Assembly (NCBI GenBank): GCA_010672965.1
Contig: JAAHFN010000042.1
Coordinates: 1-56,609 of the forward strand
Length of the DNA: 56,609 bases
Source of the DNA: Oscillatoria sp. SIO1A7
GTDB lineage: Bacteria > Cyanobacteriota > Cyanobacteriia > Cyanobacteriales > Laspinemataceae
Reading direction: 5' to 3'
The position numbers were made by a program, and so were the translations under genes. Under the pieces are notes generated by a model. That model was given only the letters and a program-made list of their open reading frames with translations, was not told the DNA's origin and searched no databases. Shown piece by piece: positions 27,856 to 38,098 of this stretch. Positions within the stretch are counted from its first letter, which is position 1. Each line of letters begins with the position of its first letter.

Positions 27856-28476
27856 TTAGTCAAAAATCGCATTCAGCAGTACCTCAGACAGGGTCATATC
27901 CTCCATATCGTCAATAGTAACCGTATCCACAACATCAAACTTAGCCCCGACTTCTTCTAAATCGTCGTCTAAGGCTTTCAGGAAGCGAGTTGCCCTAGCA
28001 TCTTTCCCTACTTGAATAAAGGAAATCGCCAATTCTTCATCGCGATCGATTTGGCGAGATGCTTTAATAATGGTTTCCATCACTGGCTTGCGCTCGTCTG
28101 GCTCCCCATCCGTAATCACCAAAAAAGTTTCTCCTTGTTCCTTCGCCTGACCGGCGGCCTTCCGCTTCAAGTAATCCTCTAGGGCATGTTCTAGAACCCC
28201 TGCTAAATTCGTGCTGCCCATTGGATCGTTTTCCAGGAAAACCGTTTCCACCTTGCTAGAAGTCACATTATCATAGCGTTTAAAGCGTCCTGAAAACAGA
28301 TAAACCGTAATGCCATCTGGGTCTAACTCTTCACATTTGCGAGCCAGAGCCATCGTTGACTCTTGTACTTCCTCCCATCTACTGCGTCCTCCCGGTCGAT
28401 CCTGAGTGGACATACTGCCACTTTTGTCGATAATTAGGGTATAGTCTCGATTGCTTAAGATGTCTGGTTGCGTCAT
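27856..28476 (-). CDS. von Willebrand A domain protein, tandem copy 2
   Basis: 206 residues. The metal site is complete (DKSGSMS, MGSTNLAGVL, ITDGEPDE). The protein matches copy 3 along its whole length, including the C-terminal VDTVTIDDMEDMTLSEVL. Differences cluster on the surface-exposed KAAGQAKEQGE segment. GAGG lies about 10 bases before ATG. The gap to copy 1 upstream is only 13 bp, so these two are cotranscribed. Confidence 0.88.
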   Translation of the reverse strand: MTQPDILSNRDYTLIIDKSGSMSTQDRPGGRSRWEEVQESTMALARKCEELDPDGITVYLFSGRFKRYDNVTSSKVETVFLENDPMGSTNLAGVLEHALEDYLKRKAAGQAKEQGETFLVITDGEPDERKPVMETIIKASRQIDRDEELAISFIQVGKDARATRFLKALDDDLEEVGAKFDVVDTVTIDDMEDMTLSEVLLNAIFD

Positions 28477-28489
28477 TTTTTGTTTTTCC

Positions 28490-29095
28490 TCAGTCAGTAA
28501 TTGCCATCATTAAGACTTCAGACAGAGTCATGTCTTCCATCTCGTCAATTGTCAAAGTATCGACAATATCAAATAATGCCCCTGCCGATTCCAGTTCGTC
28601 ATCTAAAACTTTCAGGAACCGCCTTGCCTGCGGATCGTTCCCGACCTGAACAAATGATATAGCCAGTTCTTCATCTCTAACTATTTTACGAGAGGCATCA
28701 ACTATTTCTCGCATTACTGCTCTCCGGTCGTCTGGCTCTCCATCTGTAATCACTACAAAAGTTTCTCCATTAGGCTTCGCCTCGCCAGCCGCTTTGCGTT
28801 TAAAGTAGTTATTGAGAGCATCTCTAAGTACCCCCGCTAGATCGGTTCGTCCTGAAGGCTCATTTTCTTGAAAGACCTGGGCTACTTTGGCCGAGGTCAC
28901 GTTGTCGTACCGCCAAAATTTGCCAGAAAACAGGTAAACCGTAATGCCATCCGGGTCAAACTCTTCGCATTTCCTGGCTAATGCCAAGGTCGCCTCTTGA
29001 CATTCCAACCATCTAGTTCTACCCCCTCGTTGGTCTGGGGTGGACATGCTACCACTTTTATCAATAATGACCGTATAATCTCGGTTTTCGAGCAT
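28490..29095 (-). CDS. von Willebrand A domain protein, tandem copy 1
   Basis: 201 residues and the most diverged of the three. It keeps the metal site (DKSGSMS, GRTDLAGVL, ITDGEPDD) but has GRT in place of GST before the metal threonine and WLECQEATLALARK for WEEVQEST. GGGAGG precedes ATG by about 9 bases, and this gene leads the cluster. The cluster order is copy 1, copy 2, copy 3, then the Slr1339-like coiled-coil protein. No AAA+ gene is adjacent. Confidence 0.88.
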   Translation of the reverse strand: MLENRDYTVIIDKSGSMSTPDQRGGRTRWLECQEATLALARKCEEFDPDGITVYLFSGKFWRYDNVTSAKVAQVFQENEPSGRTDLAGVLRDALNNYFKRKAAGEAKPNGETFVVITDGEPDDRRAVMREIVDASRKIVRDEELAISFVQVGNDPQARRFLKVLDDELESAGALFDIVDTLTIDEMEDMTLSEVLMMAITD

Positions 29096-29438
29096 TTGAG
29101 TCTCCCTCCCGGGTCAGTTGGCAAACACCGTCAACCCAGGCCCTTAATAGCTTTTAGCCTCTATTTCTTAGATAGCATGGATTCTTTGCCCTGTTGGGAT
29201 TTCACAGGTTTTCTTAAACTCTTAAACTCAATTCTTCCTCAATTCCAAAGGCCGCGACTACATAACATTAACAATTGTTTATATGTTATAAACTTTTTGT
29301 AGGGGCGAGAGCGCGAAATCGCCCCTACGTCATATAGATACCGGGTGACTCTATCCGCACAAAACAATAGTCCCCCCAGAATTGAGGAGACTGTTGCAAG
29401 AGCATTTTAATTATGGGCAGTTCTATCTGTAGTGAGCC
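29096..29438. other. Spacer between vWA cluster and ndhN with hairpin
   Basis: About 340 bp. The likely promoter of the vWA cluster lies in the part next to 29095. A GTAGGGGCGA palindrome (29299-29328) with GAGAGCGCG at its centre may end ndhN transcription. No gene is supported. Confidence 0.5.
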
Positions 29439-29894
29439 CTAAGCAGGAACGAGAGTATCCTTGAGCGGAGTCCAGCGGAAATAGCGCTCGCCCCCCATCT
29501 CCACCACCACTTTGACTTGGGGTTCGAGAGTTGGCAAAACTGTCAAATACTCAATCTCCTGACTCGATAGCATTTGACCCTCGATAATCCACAGCACCAT
29601 ACCCTTGGATTTTGGAGGAAGCTGCTCCAAGTTGTAATTGACAATTGGGGGAATAAAGTAGGTACGCACGTCTTTTTTGCCCAAGTGAGGGGGCCGGACG
29701 CCGTGAACCCCAGTCAGATACATAGATAAGTCCCCCAATCCTCGGGCAGTTATTGACAGAGCAGTATAACCCGTGGCACGGAGGCGTCGCAGATATCTAC
29801 CTTCAAATCCTCCTTCCAAGGGGGCATAGACAGCCAAGGCCCCCATATTTTCTAACTCGCGAATGAATGGCTTGCCAGTTGCAATCAGTCCCAT
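29439..29894 (-). CDS. ndhN: NAD(P)H-quinone oxidoreductase subunit N
   Basis: Oxygenic-photosynthesis-specific subunit of the thylakoid NDH-1 complex, used in cyclic electron flow, respiration and CO2 uptake. The 151-residue protein is recognised by LEGGFEGRYLRRLRATGY, SITARGLGDLSMYLTGVHG, VRPPHLGKKDVRTYFIPP, and the tail LPPKSKGMVLWIIEGQMLSSQEIEYL followed by VKVVVEMGGERYFRW. It is full length, divergent from the ribosomal cluster and stands alone. Its presence supports the cyanobacterial assignment. Confidence 0.97.
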   Translation of the reverse strand: MGLIATGKPFIRELENMGALAVYAPLEGGFEGRYLRRLRATGYTALSITARGLGDLSMYLTGVHGVRPPHLGKKDVRTYFIPPIVNYNLEQLPPKSKGMVLWIIEGQMLSSQEIEYLTVLPTLEPQVKVVVEMGGERYFRWTPLKDTLVPA

Positions 29895-30049
29895 AAGTTC
29901 TAAATCTTATTCCATATATATATGATGTGCCAGATCCGAGGGACAAACCCTAGCAGTAAGTATAACTGCAAGCGGGATTGGGAATTGGGCATTGGGCATG
30001 TTCGCATTGGGCATTGGGCATTGGGGGAGAGTTTTGAGTTTTAAGTTTT

Positions 30050-30142
30050 AGGACTTACGCGCGGCTTTTCGAGATGCGCCCTAAGTGTAGGGGTCAACGG
30101 CCGTTGACCCTACCTTTCGGAGCGAGGTAATGCGTAAGTCCT
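30050..30142. repeat. R1 MITE-like element, copy 4
   Basis: 93 bp from AGGACTTACGC to TGCGTAAGTCCT. The centre contains AACGGCCGTT. It lies in the ndhN-rplC divergent region, about 250 bp before the proposed promoter. Confidence 0.8.
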
Positions 30143-30384
30143 GAAATTTTCAATTAGTTTTTTGTAACTAGACGAAGTTCTAATGTAACTTCTTGCGATT
30201 GGCGGGTCTCGGCCGTCTCGGCCCGAGCTACTTCGGAAGCTATCGGCGAGAGCCAACGAGCTGTAAGCCTGCCCCTCAAAGCGCACTCTCCAGTTTTGTA
30301 ACTCAAAACTCAAAACTCAAAACTTCAAACTTTACTGGTCCCCATCTCCCCGAGGGTGGGGAGAAAAATTTTTTTTAAAAAAAG

Positions 30385-30413
30385 TGGACAAACTCGTTCT
30401 TATTGTATATATT
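30385..30413 (+). promoter_or_regulatory. Sigma-70-type promoter for the ribosomal protein cluster
   Basis: TGGACA (30385-30390) and TATATT (30408-30413) with a 17-bp spacer, each one base from consensus. Transcription should start near 30420. This leaves a leader of about 400 nt before rplC, long enough for a feedback structure. Predicted from sequence only. Confidence 0.6.
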
Positions 30414-30818
30414 GTTAAATTGTGCCTGAAAATTAGGATCGCTTGTCTTATGGCCAATCAGCAAAGACAGGGCCAAAAGCGTTTCACGCTCGGGCGCGCT
30501 TGGTTGGCAGAACCTTTGGTTTTGCGAAGTTCCGATTAATTGTTTGGCCGTACAAGGATACTAAGCCAAGGATACCAAACAAGGACCGGCTTAAGTCCTG
30601 GCCAAAAAAGGCTCAAAAAAAGCAGCGCCAAAAAGGCAGCTTAAGAGCAAAGGCTCGGGTCTAAGGGTAACTTCAAAAGCCAGTCTGAAACTGGCAAAAT
30701 AATTGCCTGCGATCGCAGGAAGGCTCTTGGGGGCTCCAAATTGTCGGTTTGGAGCAGGGGTGTGGCGCGTGCGCGTACCCCTAAACGCCATGTCGCCGTG
30801 CGTATAAAGGAGAAAGCA

Positions 30819-31514
30819 ATGTCTGTGGGAATTCTGGGTACAAAACTAGGCATGACCACTATATTTGACGAAACGGGAAAAGCCATTCCCGTTACGGTCA
30901 TTCAAGCAGGTCCATGCTCGGTTACGCAGATTAAAACCAAACAAACCGATGGCTACAGTGCCATCCAAATTGGCTATGGGGAGGTTAAAAACTCTACCAG
31001 AGAGCTGAAGACGAAAAGGCCCGAAGGGGAAGAACCCAAAAAGGTAAATAAGTATCTGAGCAATGCCGAGCAGGGGCATCTGGCCAAGAGCGGCAGTCCC
31101 CTCGTCCGTCACTTGCGCGAATATCGCATTGAGGAGACCGGCAGTTTCGAGCTGGGCCAGGTGTTGAAAGCGGATAGCTTTGAGGTCGGACAACTGGTGG
31201 ACGTGACGGGGACGAGCATAGGTCGAGGCTTTGCAGGATATCAGAAACGTCACAACTTTAGGCGCGGGCCGATGTCCCACGGTTCAAAGAACCATCGACT
31301 GCCCGGTTCTATTGGTCCTGGAACAACTCCCGGACGGGTTTATCCGGGGAAAAAGATGGCAGGCCGGATGGGAGCAGAGAAAGTAACGATTAAAAAGCTG
31401 GAAGTGGTGCGGGTAGATGGCGATCGCAACCTGCTGCTAGTAAAAGGCGCAGTTCCCGGCAAACCGGGCGCTCTGCTGAATATCAAACCTACGAATAAAG
31501 TGGGCAATCGTTAA
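30819..31514 (+). CDS. rplC: 50S ribosomal protein L3
   Basis: Early-assembly protein of the large subunit, near the peptidyl transferase centre. It has 231 residues from ATG 30819, set by AAAGGAG 8 bases upstream; the frame extends to 30741 only by reading the leader. The signature lies around residues 125-175: [24 protein letters not shown] and [17 protein letters not shown]. It is the first gene of the cluster; rpsJ, first in E. coli, is absent here as expected in cyanobacteria. Confidence 0.97.
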   Translation: MSVGILGTKLGMTTIFDETGKAIPVTVIQAGPCSVTQIKTKQTDGYSAIQIGYGEVKNSTRELKTKRPEGEEPKKVNKYLSNAEQGHLAKSGSPLVRHLREYRIEETGSFELGQVLKADSFEVGQLVDVTGTSIGRGFAGYQKRHNFRRGPMSHGSKNHRLPGSIGPGTTPGRVYPGKKMAGRMGAEKVTIKKLEVVRVDGDRNLLLVKGAVPGKPGALLNIKPTNKVGNR

Positions 31515-31604
31515 AAAATCCTCGCACGAAAAGTCCTCGCACAAAGTCTCCCCAAAAGCAAAAGATATTTTGGTTTTGGGACAGAGTATAAGAGAAAAAC
31601 GGAT

Positions 31605-32237
31605 ATGGTTAACTGCGTAGTAAAAAACTGGCAAGGAGAAGAGGTAGGGCAAGCGAGCGTAGATCTGTCAGTTGCCAAAGAAGAAAACGCTGCCCACATA
31701 GTCCATAAAGCCCTCAGACAGCAAGTCTTGGGCAGGCGGAAGGGAACGGCCTCGACAAAAACTCGGGCTGAAGTTTCTGGGGGGGGAAGGAAACCCTGGC
31801 GACAAAAAGGAACTGGTAGAGCGCGTGCTGGCTCAATTCGGTCGCCGCTGTGGCGCGGGGGCGGAGTCATATTCGGTCCAAAGCCCAGAGATTACAATAT
31901 CAGCTTGAATCGCAAAGAAAGACGCTTAGCTCTGCGAACTGCGTTTCAAAGCCGAGCCGAAGATCTAATAGTAGTAGAAGAATTTGGGGATAATTTACCC
32001 CGTCCCAAGACAAAAGAGCTGCTATCGGCCATTAGTCGTTGGGGAGTGGATCCGGACTCGAAGGTACTCTTGATCTTGTCCGAGGCTCAGGAAAACATTT
32101 TCTTGTCAGCGCGTAACGTCCCTTCCGTGAAACTGATTTTGGCAACGTCATTAAATGTCTATGACCTGCTAGAAGCGGATAAAATAGTGGCTACTGCGTC
32201 GGCCGTGAATAAAATTCAGGAGGTTTACAGTGACTGA
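31605..32237 (+). CDS. rplD: 50S ribosomal protein L4
   Basis: Large-subunit protein lining the exit tunnel; in E. coli it also represses the S10 operon. The 210-residue protein carries the tunnel loop [19 protein letters not shown] followed by PLWRGGG. It ends by overlapping rplW by 8 bases, so the two are translationally coupled. No second domain is seen, and the length is normal. Confidence 0.97.
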   Translation: MVNCVVKNWQGEEVGQASVDLSVAKEENAAHIVHKALRQQVLGRRKGTASTKTRAEVSGGGRKPWRQKGTGRARAGSIRSPLWRGGGVIFGPKPRDYNISLNRKERRLALRTAFQSRAEDLIVVEEFGDNLPRPKTKELLSAISRWGVDPDSKVLLILSEAQENIFLSARNVPSVKLILATSLNVYDLLEADKIVATASAVNKIQEVYSD

Positions 32238-32538
32238 ATATAACCCCCGGGATCTGGTGGATTTGGTCATTCGCCCAATTGTGACCGAGAAGGCCACAAT
32301 GCTAATGGAGAAAAATCAATACACATTTGATGTAAAGCCCAAAGCGACTAAGCCAGAAATCAAAGCAGCGATTGAATATATATTCAACGTTAAGGTGAAA
32401 AGCGTAAATACTATAATACCCCCGCGCAAAAAAAAGCGGATGGGCAGGTTTACGGGATTTAAACCGCGCTACAAAAAGGCTGTAGTAACTTTGAGTCCGG
32501 ATGATTCTCTGCAGAGCATATTCTTCCCAGATGTATAA
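32230..32538 (+). CDS. rplW: 50S ribosomal protein L23
   Basis: Sits at the tunnel exit and is the docking site for trigger factor. 102 residues. The start is GTG 32230, with AGGAGG 5 bases before it inside the end of rplD. Marks are [12 protein letters not shown] near the N-terminus and the extended loop [21 protein letters not shown]. Confidence 0.96.
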   Translation: MTEYNPRDLVDLVIRPIVTEKATMLMEKNQYTFDVKPKATKPEIKAAIEYIFNVKVKSVNTIIPPRKKKRMGRFTGFKPRYKKAVVTLSPDDSLQSIFFPDV

Positions 32539-32725
32539 GGAAATTAGGGTGTAGGGCATTGGGCATTGGGCATTGGGCATTGAGCATTGGGGATTAAGTG
32601 GAAGCTTAATTTTTAAGCCAACCTCGACAGACTCTTCTAGTCTGGCCGGAGGAGCCCTAGAGCAACCCGGGCTCTAAACTAGATAGCCCTACAACTGGAT
32701 AGGCAAAGATAGCTAAGATTAAATT
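32539..32725. repeat. GCATTGG heptamer repeat in the rplW-rplB spacer
   Basis: A 187-bp spacer with five near-perfect GCATTGG heptamers (about 32556-32593), then AT-rich sequence. The same heptamer runs occur near 29980-30026. No gene. Confidence 0.7.
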
Positions 32726-33586
32726 ATGGGTATTCGTTCTTATAGACCATATACTCCGGGAACGCGCCAAAGGACAGTTGCGGATTTTTCTGAGATCACC
32801 CGGAGCGAGCCAGAAAAGTCGCTAACGCGGAACAAACATCGCCGCAAAGGTCGTAATAATGTCGGCCTAATAACCTGTAGGCATAGGGGTGGCGGGCACA
32901 AACGTCTCTACCGTCAGATTGATTTTCGTAGAGACAAGCATAATATCCCAGCCAAGGTGGCAGCAATTGAGTACGATCCAAACCGCAATGCCAGAATTGC
33001 GCTGCTTCATTATAAAGACGGAGAGAAGCGGTATATTCTGCATCCAGAAGGATTGACGGTAGGTACCGAAATTATCGCTGGACAAGAGGCTGCGATCGAA
33101 GTTGGCAATGCGATGCCTCTGAGCAAAATGCCGTTGGGAACGAGCGTTCACAATGTGGAGCTAGTACCCGGGAAAGGCGGGCAGATTGTGCGGGCTGCAG
33201 GTGCTAGCGCTCAGCTTATGGCCAAGGAAGGCAAGATGGTAACAATCAAATTGCCTTCTGGGGAAGTGCGTATGGTTCGCAAGGAATGCTACGCGACTAT
33301 TGGTCAAGTGGGCAATTCAGATGCCAGAAATATTAAGATAGGTAAGGCCGGTCGCAAGCGCTGGAAAGGTCGGAGGCCAGAGGTGCGCGGCTCGGTAATG
33401 AACCCAGTGGATCACCCACATGGAGGTGGAGAAGGTAGAGCGCCCATTGGTCGTAGCGGGCCTGTGACTCCTTGGGGTAAGCCAGCATTAGGAGCGAAAA
33501 CTCGGAAGAAAAAATTAAGCGATTCCTTGATTATACGTCGCCGCCGCAGTTCTTCTAAGCGTCGCCGTGGCGGTCGCAACAACTAA
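32726..33586 (+). CDS. rplB: 50S ribosomal protein L2
   Basis: Large-subunit protein needed for subunit joining and peptidyl transfer. The 286-residue protein carries the C-terminal signature [20 protein letters not shown], with the conserved His in PHGGG. The N-terminal half has [17 protein letters not shown]. The C-terminus is Arg/Lys-rich. The length is slightly above E. coli (273) and normal for cyanobacteria. Confidence 0.97.
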   Translation: MGIRSYRPYTPGTRQRTVADFSEITRSEPEKSLTRNKHRRKGRNNVGLITCRHRGGGHKRLYRQIDFRRDKHNIPAKVAAIEYDPNRNARIALLHYKDGEKRYILHPEGLTVGTEIIAGQEAAIEVGNAMPLSKMPLGTSVHNVELVPGKGGQIVRAAGASAQLMAKEGKMVTIKLPSGEVRMVRKECYATIGQVGNSDARNIKIGKAGRKRWKGRRPEVRGSVMNPVDHPHGGGEGRAPIGRSGPVTPWGKPALGAKTRKKKLSDSLIIRRRRSSSKRRRGGRNN

Positions 33587-33726
33587 GGATAAAAGGATGA
33601 AGGATGCCTGCCAGTGGTATTTTCCCTTGGGAGTTGTTCTTTGGTCTTTGATTTTGTCCTTGATTTCAATGGAGAGCTGCTAAGAAGTCGGGAATATATT
33701 TGTTGTTTTTGGTAATTAGCTGCTTT

Positions 33727-34005
33727 ATGGGTCGTTCTCTTAAAAAAGGTCCGTTTGTTGCGGACTCGTTGCTGAGTAAAATAGAGGCTTTGGACGCTAG
33801 AGGGGAAAAGCAGGTGATTAAAACCTGGTCGCGAGCCTCAACCATCATTCCAGATATGGTGGGTCATACGATCGCAGTCCACAATGGACGCCAGCATGTC
33901 CCCGTGTATATTAGCGATCAAATGGTCGGACACAAGCTGGGGGAATTTGCCCCGACGCGCACTTTCCGGAGTCACTCCAAAAGCGATAAGAAAGGCCGCA
34001 GGTAG
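33727..34005 (+). CDS. rpsS: 30S ribosomal protein S19
   Basis: Small-subunit head protein contacting the A-site finger. 92 residues from ATG 33727 ([16 protein letters not shown]), the family's usual start; the longer frame to 33700 is rejected. The signature [25 protein letters not shown] and the end [17 protein letters not shown] are present. Confidence 0.96.
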   Translation: MGRSLKKGPFVADSLLSKIEALDARGEKQVIKTWSRASTIIPDMVGHTIAVHNGRQHVPVYISDQMVGHKLGEFAPTRTFRSHSKSDKKGRR

Positions 34006-34094
34006 AAAAGAAAAATGGGCGAGCGGTTTTGGTTGGGTTTGACGCTAAGCGGAAAGAAGAAGTGAGAATAGTCTAAAGAGAAGGGAGAAAAAAT

Positions 34095-34454
34095 ATGGCG
34101 AGCGGTGGAGGCTCGGACGTAAAAGCGATCGCCCGTTACATACGGATGTCAGATACCAAAGTGCGTCGGGTTTTGGATACAATTCGGGGTCGCTCCTATA
34201 GGGAAGCCCTGATGATTCTGGAATTTATGCCTTACAAAGCCTGCGATCCAGTGCTAAAAGTCCTGCGCTCTGCGGCAGCGAATGCCGAGCATAACGCTGG
34301 CTATGAAAGAGGAAGCTTATATGTAAGTGAGGCTTACGCTAATAAAGGTCCTTATTTAAAGCGCTACCGGGCACGGGCTCAGGGTCGTGCTTACATGATT
34401 CGCAGACCTACCTGTCACATTACCGTTGCAGTTGCTCCTCAAGAAGGGGAATAG
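34095..34454 (+). CDS. rplV: 50S ribosomal protein L22
   Basis: Large-subunit protein whose beta hairpin lines the exit tunnel. 119 residues with [19 protein letters not shown] at the start, a rRNA-contact region [10 protein letters not shown], and the hairpin [31 protein letters not shown] lies upstream of ATG. Length and order are normal. Confidence 0.96.
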   Translation: MASGGGSDVKAIARYIRMSDTKVRRVLDTIRGRSYREALMILEFMPYKACDPVLKVLRSAAANAEHNAGYERGSLYVSEAYANKGPYLKRYRARAQGRAYMIRRPTCHITVAVAPQEGE

Positions 34455-34617
34455 CATAATTTGGGATAGGCTCTTTTATCTCAATAAAAATAGATGTAAT
34501 CAGGTTAATTTACAATCTAATTTTTTTAGGAGATAGAGCCAAAGATAAAGGCAGACATAAGGCAATAAAGGCAAAATCTTAGATCGTTAAGAATTTATTA
34601 GTTGAGAAAATCCAGTA

Positions 34618-35346
34618 ATGGGACAAAAGATACATCCAATCGGCTATAGGCTGGGGACTACCCAAGAACACCGTTCGCAATGGTATGCTGACGGCAATCG
34701 CTATGTAGATTTGTTGAAAGAAGACAACAAAATACGCGAATTCGTCCATAAAACCCTGAATAATGCTGGTATTTCTATGGTGCGCATAGAGCGCAAAGCG
34801 GATCAGATAGATCTGGAAGTGCGCACGGCTAGACCTGGGGTAGTGGTCGGGCGAGGTGGTACGGGGATTGAATCCTTGCGAACTGGCTTGCAGCAGTTAC
34901 TGGGCAATAGCAATAGGAAAATCCGCATCAATGTGGTGGAAGTAACCCGGGTAGATGCTGATGCTACTTTAATTGCAGAATATATTACCCAACAGTTAGA
35001 GCGGCGCGTTTCCTTCCGCCGGGTAGTGCGTCAAGCGATTCAAAGAGCCCAGAAAGCAGGAGTGGAAGGGATAAAAATCCAGGTCAGCGGTCGTCTCAAT
35101 GGGGCTGAGATTGCTCGGAGCGAGTGGGTTCGGGAAGGTCGGGTGCCACTGCATACGTTAAGAGCAGATATCGATTACTCTTATCGCACGGCTCAAACGA
35201 TTTATGGCATTCTTGGCGTGAAAGTTTGGATCTTTAAAGGGGAAATTATCCCGGGTCAACAGGAAAAACCAGTACCGGCAAATGCCCCTGGTGGAAAACG
35301 ACGCCGCCGCCGCCAACAGTTTGAAGACCGTTCGGGCGATCGCTAG
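34618..35346 (+). CDS. rpsC: 30S ribosomal protein S3
   Basis: mRNA-entry protein of the small subunit. 242 residues. The N-terminal [12 protein letters not shown] is followed by the KH domain with [14 protein letters not shown], and the C-terminal S3 domain with [31 protein letters not shown]. It ends in a basic [10 protein letters not shown] tail. The 163-bp gap before it is unusual for this position in compact bacteria but usual for this window. Confidence 0.97.
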   Translation: MGQKIHPIGYRLGTTQEHRSQWYADGNRYVDLLKEDNKIREFVHKTLNNAGISMVRIERKADQIDLEVRTARPGVVVGRGGTGIESLRTGLQQLLGNSNRKIRINVVEVTRVDADATLIAEYITQQLERRVSFRRVVRQAIQRAQKAGVEGIKIQVSGRLNGAEIARSEWVREGRVPLHTLRADIDYSYRTAQTIYGILGVKVWIFKGEIIPGQQEKPVPANAPGGKRRRRRQQFEDRSGDR

Positions 35347-35623
35347 GGTGTGGGGTTGTAGGGGTGTAGGGGTGTGGGGTGTAGGGAAAATTTAGTCCTA
35401 TTTTCGCGCCCGCTCTTTTGGCCATGAAAACCACGATACTGACAGCCGAATGGCCGCTGAACGCTGATACCTCAAAAGCTAAGCGCTGTTCGTTCAGCTC
35501 AGCCCTTCCCGCAGAGTGCTTAAATGCTATAGCCGATAGCCTGACAAGCCGATCGCTTGACTGCTGAACGCTGACCGCTGAACGCTGACCGCTGAGAGCT
35601 AAAAAATTTATGAACTTTTAATT
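35347..35623. repeat. Heptamer repeats in the rpsC-rplP spacer
   Basis: GGTGTAGGG-type heptamers at 35346-35385 directly after the rpsC stop, and GCTGAACGCTGACC-type heptamers at about 35562-35600. No gene. These break what is usually a tight gene junction. Confidence 0.7.
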
Positions 35624-36040
35624 ATGTTAAGTCCTAGAAGAACGAAATTCCGCAAACAACACCGAGGCCGAATGAAGGGCATGGCCTCGCGAGGTAACGA
35701 AATTAGTTTTGGCGAGTTTGCCCTGCAGGCTTTAGAGCCTCATTGGATTACCTCCCGCCAAATAGAAGCAGCACGTCGGGCGATGACCCGCTACATTCGT
35801 AGGGGCGGTAAAATTTGGATTCGCGTCTTTCCAGACAAACCAGTCACTATGCGACCGGCGGAAACTCGTATGGGTTCCGGTAAAGGCTCTCCGGAATATT
35901 GGGTAGCAGTAGTCAAACCAGGTAGGATTCTCTTTGAGATAGGCGGGGTTCCCGAAGAAACGGCTAGGGAAGCTATGCGCCTCGCTGCTTATAAGTTGCC
36001 CATCAAGACAAAATTCCTGACTAGAGAAGAGGAGAAGTAG
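35624..36040 (+). CDS. rplP: 50S ribosomal protein L16
   Basis: Large-subunit protein that helps set the A-site tRNA. 138 residues. [19 protein letters not shown] at the start, then [36 protein letters not shown] and [20 protein letters not shown] are all family marks. It ends three bases before the rpmC start, so the two genes are coupled. Confidence 0.97.
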   Translation: MLSPRRTKFRKQHRGRMKGMASRGNEISFGEFALQALEPHWITSRQIEAARRAMTRYIRRGGKIWIRVFPDKPVTMRPAETRMGSGKGSPEYWVAVVKPGRILFEIGGVPEETAREAMRLAAYKLPIKTKFLTREEEK

Positions 36041-36043
36041 ATA

Positions 36044-36358
36044 GTGCCTTTACCGAAGATTGCAGAAATCAGAGATCTAAGCGACGAAGAAGTAGCAGAA
36101 AAAATTATCGCGGTTAAGCGAGAGCTATTTGAATTGCGACTGCAAAAGGCAACCAGTCGCTTGGAGAAAACCCACGAGGTTAAGCACAAGAAACACCGGC
36201 TAGCTCAATTACTAACTATTGAAGGGGAGCGCAAGCGATCGGAAGCTGCTTCCCAATCGACTTCCCCTAAAGAAGAGCCCGAATCGGTAGCATCCTCTGA
36301 GGAAAGTAAGGCTGAGGAAGCGCCAAAGGTTGCGGAAACAGAAAATACTGATAGTTAA
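36044..36358 (+). CDS. rpmC: 50S ribosomal protein L29 with acidic C-terminal tail
   Basis: Protein at the tunnel exit next to L23. The start is GTG 36044, three bases after rplP. Residues 1-65 form the L29 fold (AEIRDLSDEEVAEKIIAVKRELFELRLQKAT). The remaining about 37 residues are a Ser/Glu/Pro/Ala-rich acidic tail. That makes 104 residues against the usual 60-80. The tail borders the 124-bp repeat tract directly. Its sequence is not a translation of that repeat, but the gene end may have been reshaped. Confidence 0.94.
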   Translation: MPLPKIAEIRDLSDEEVAEKIIAVKRELFELRLQKATSRLEKTHEVKHKKHRLAQLLTIEGERKRSEAASQSTSPKEEPESVASSEESKAEEAPKVAETENTDS

Positions 36359-36984
<626 letters not shown>

Positions 36985-37236
36985 ATGGCAGTTAAAGAAA
37001 GAATGGGCTTGGTGGTAAGCGATAAAATGGATAAAACGGTGGTGGTGGCGGTGGAAAACCGCTCGCCTCATCCCAAGTATCAAAAAGTCGTGGTTAAAAC
37101 CAAGCGATACAAGGTCCACGATGAAGAAAACAACTGTAAAGAAGGCGATCGCGTCAGGATTAGGGAGACTCGCCCTCTGAGCCGAACTAAACGCTGGCAG
37201 GTTGTAGAAATTATCACCAAAGCGCCCCAAGCCTAG
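36985..37236 (+). CDS. rpsQ: 30S ribosomal protein S17
   Basis: Primary 16S rRNA-binding protein with an OB fold. 83 residues: [21 protein letters not shown], then [19 protein letters not shown], then [27 protein letters not shown] precedes ATG. It lies directly after the tandem repeat tract, so its expression depends on transcription through it or a promoter within it. Confidence 0.96.
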   Translation: MAVKERMGLVVSDKMDKTVVVAVENRSPHPKYQKVVVKTKRYKVHDEENNCKEGDRVRIRETRPLSRTKRWQVVEIITKAPQA

Positions 37237-37270
37237 GGAAAACGGACAGAGAACGGGAGCGAAAAATTCT

Positions 37271-37636
37271 ATGATCCAGAAAGAATCTTATTTAAATGTG
37301 GCCGACAATAGCGGTGCTAGAAAATTAATGTGCATCCGTGTATTGGGAGGCAACCGCACCTACGCTAGCGTGGGGGATGTCATTATTGCTGTAGTCAAAG
37401 AGGCTATCCCTAATATGGCTGTCAAAAAGTCTGACATAGTGCGGGCTGTGATAGTGCGTACTCGAAAAGGGATGCGGCGGGAAAGCGGTATGAGCATTCG
37501 TTTTGACGACAATGCGGCCGTACTGATCAATCAGGACGGCAATCCCAGAGGAACTCGCGTTTTTGGACCTGTAGCTAGGGAGCTGCGGGAGAAAAGTTAT
37601 ACCAAAATTGTTTCATTGGCACCGGAGGTAATTTGA
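37271..37636 (+). CDS. rplN: 50S ribosomal protein L14
   Basis: Interface protein of the large subunit. 121 residues with the standard start [19 protein letters not shown] and the signature [24 protein letters not shown], ending [21 protein letters not shown]. The stop TGA overlaps the ATG of rplX by one base. Confidence 0.97.
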   Translation: MIQKESYLNVADNSGARKLMCIRVLGGNRTYASVGDVIIAVVKEAIPNMAVKKSDIVRAVIVRTRKGMRRESGMSIRFDDNAAVLINQDGNPRGTRVFGPVARELREKSYTKIVSLAPEVI

Positions 37637-37989
37637 TGGCCAAAACAAAGACTAAGGGTCGCCCGGTTAGCTATAAAATGCATGTCAAAACAGGGGATAC
37701 CGTCCAGATAATCGCTGGGAAAGAAAAAGGCAAAGTTGGGGAAATTACAAGAACGATTCCCAAGTCTAGCGAAGTAGTTGTTAAGGGTGCCAACGTGAAA
37801 ACCAAGCACGTTAAAGCCCAACAAGAGGGAGAGTCCGGTCGTATCGAGACCTTTGAGGCTCCTATACACAGCTCGAACGTGATGCTCTATTCCAAAAAGA
37901 ATGAGGTAGCTAGCAGGGTGTGCTATACCTTCACCGAAGAAGGGCGCAAGGTGCGAATGCTCAAAAAAACGGGCGAAATTATAGATTAA
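37636..37989 (+). CDS. rplX: 50S ribosomal protein L24
   Basis: Assembly initiator protein of the large subunit. 117 residues from ATG 37636, with GGAGG upstream. The KOW motif is [18 protein letters not shown], followed by [20 protein letters not shown]. The start overlaps the rplN stop (TGATG). The frame begins one codon earlier at a TTG, which is less likely. Confidence 0.96.
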   Translation: MAKTKTKGRPVSYKMHVKTGDTVQIIAGKEKGKVGEITRTIPKSSEVVVKGANVKTKHVKAQQEGESGRIETFEAPIHSSNVMLYSKKNEVASRVCYTFTEEGRKVRMLKKTGEIID

Positions 37990-38098
37990 TCTTTCCCAGT
38001 CCTTTGTCCGAGGTGGATTTGACTGTGGGTCAAAACGATGGAGAAGGACTTGGGAAAAGCGGGAAACCGCGATAGACGGGAAAAATAGGATGCGAAAT

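Larger units (their letters stand above)
29895..30818. other. Divergent control region of ndhN and the ribosomal cluster
   Basis: About 920 bp. It holds GCATTGG heptamers (about 29980-30026), an R1 element (30050-30142), a good sigma-70-type promoter (30385-30413) and then a leader of about 400 nt before rplC. The leader contains hairpins, including GCCAGTCTGAAACTGGC near 30677 and the stem GCTCCAAA/TTTGGAGC (30733-30740 with 30748-30755). Open frames here are short and not supported. Confidence 0.6.

Noticed and set aside
30443-30664. 73-codon open frame in the rplC leader
   Set aside because: Its Lys/Arg-rich translation comes from a purine-rich leader; it has no homology I recognise and no ribosome site.
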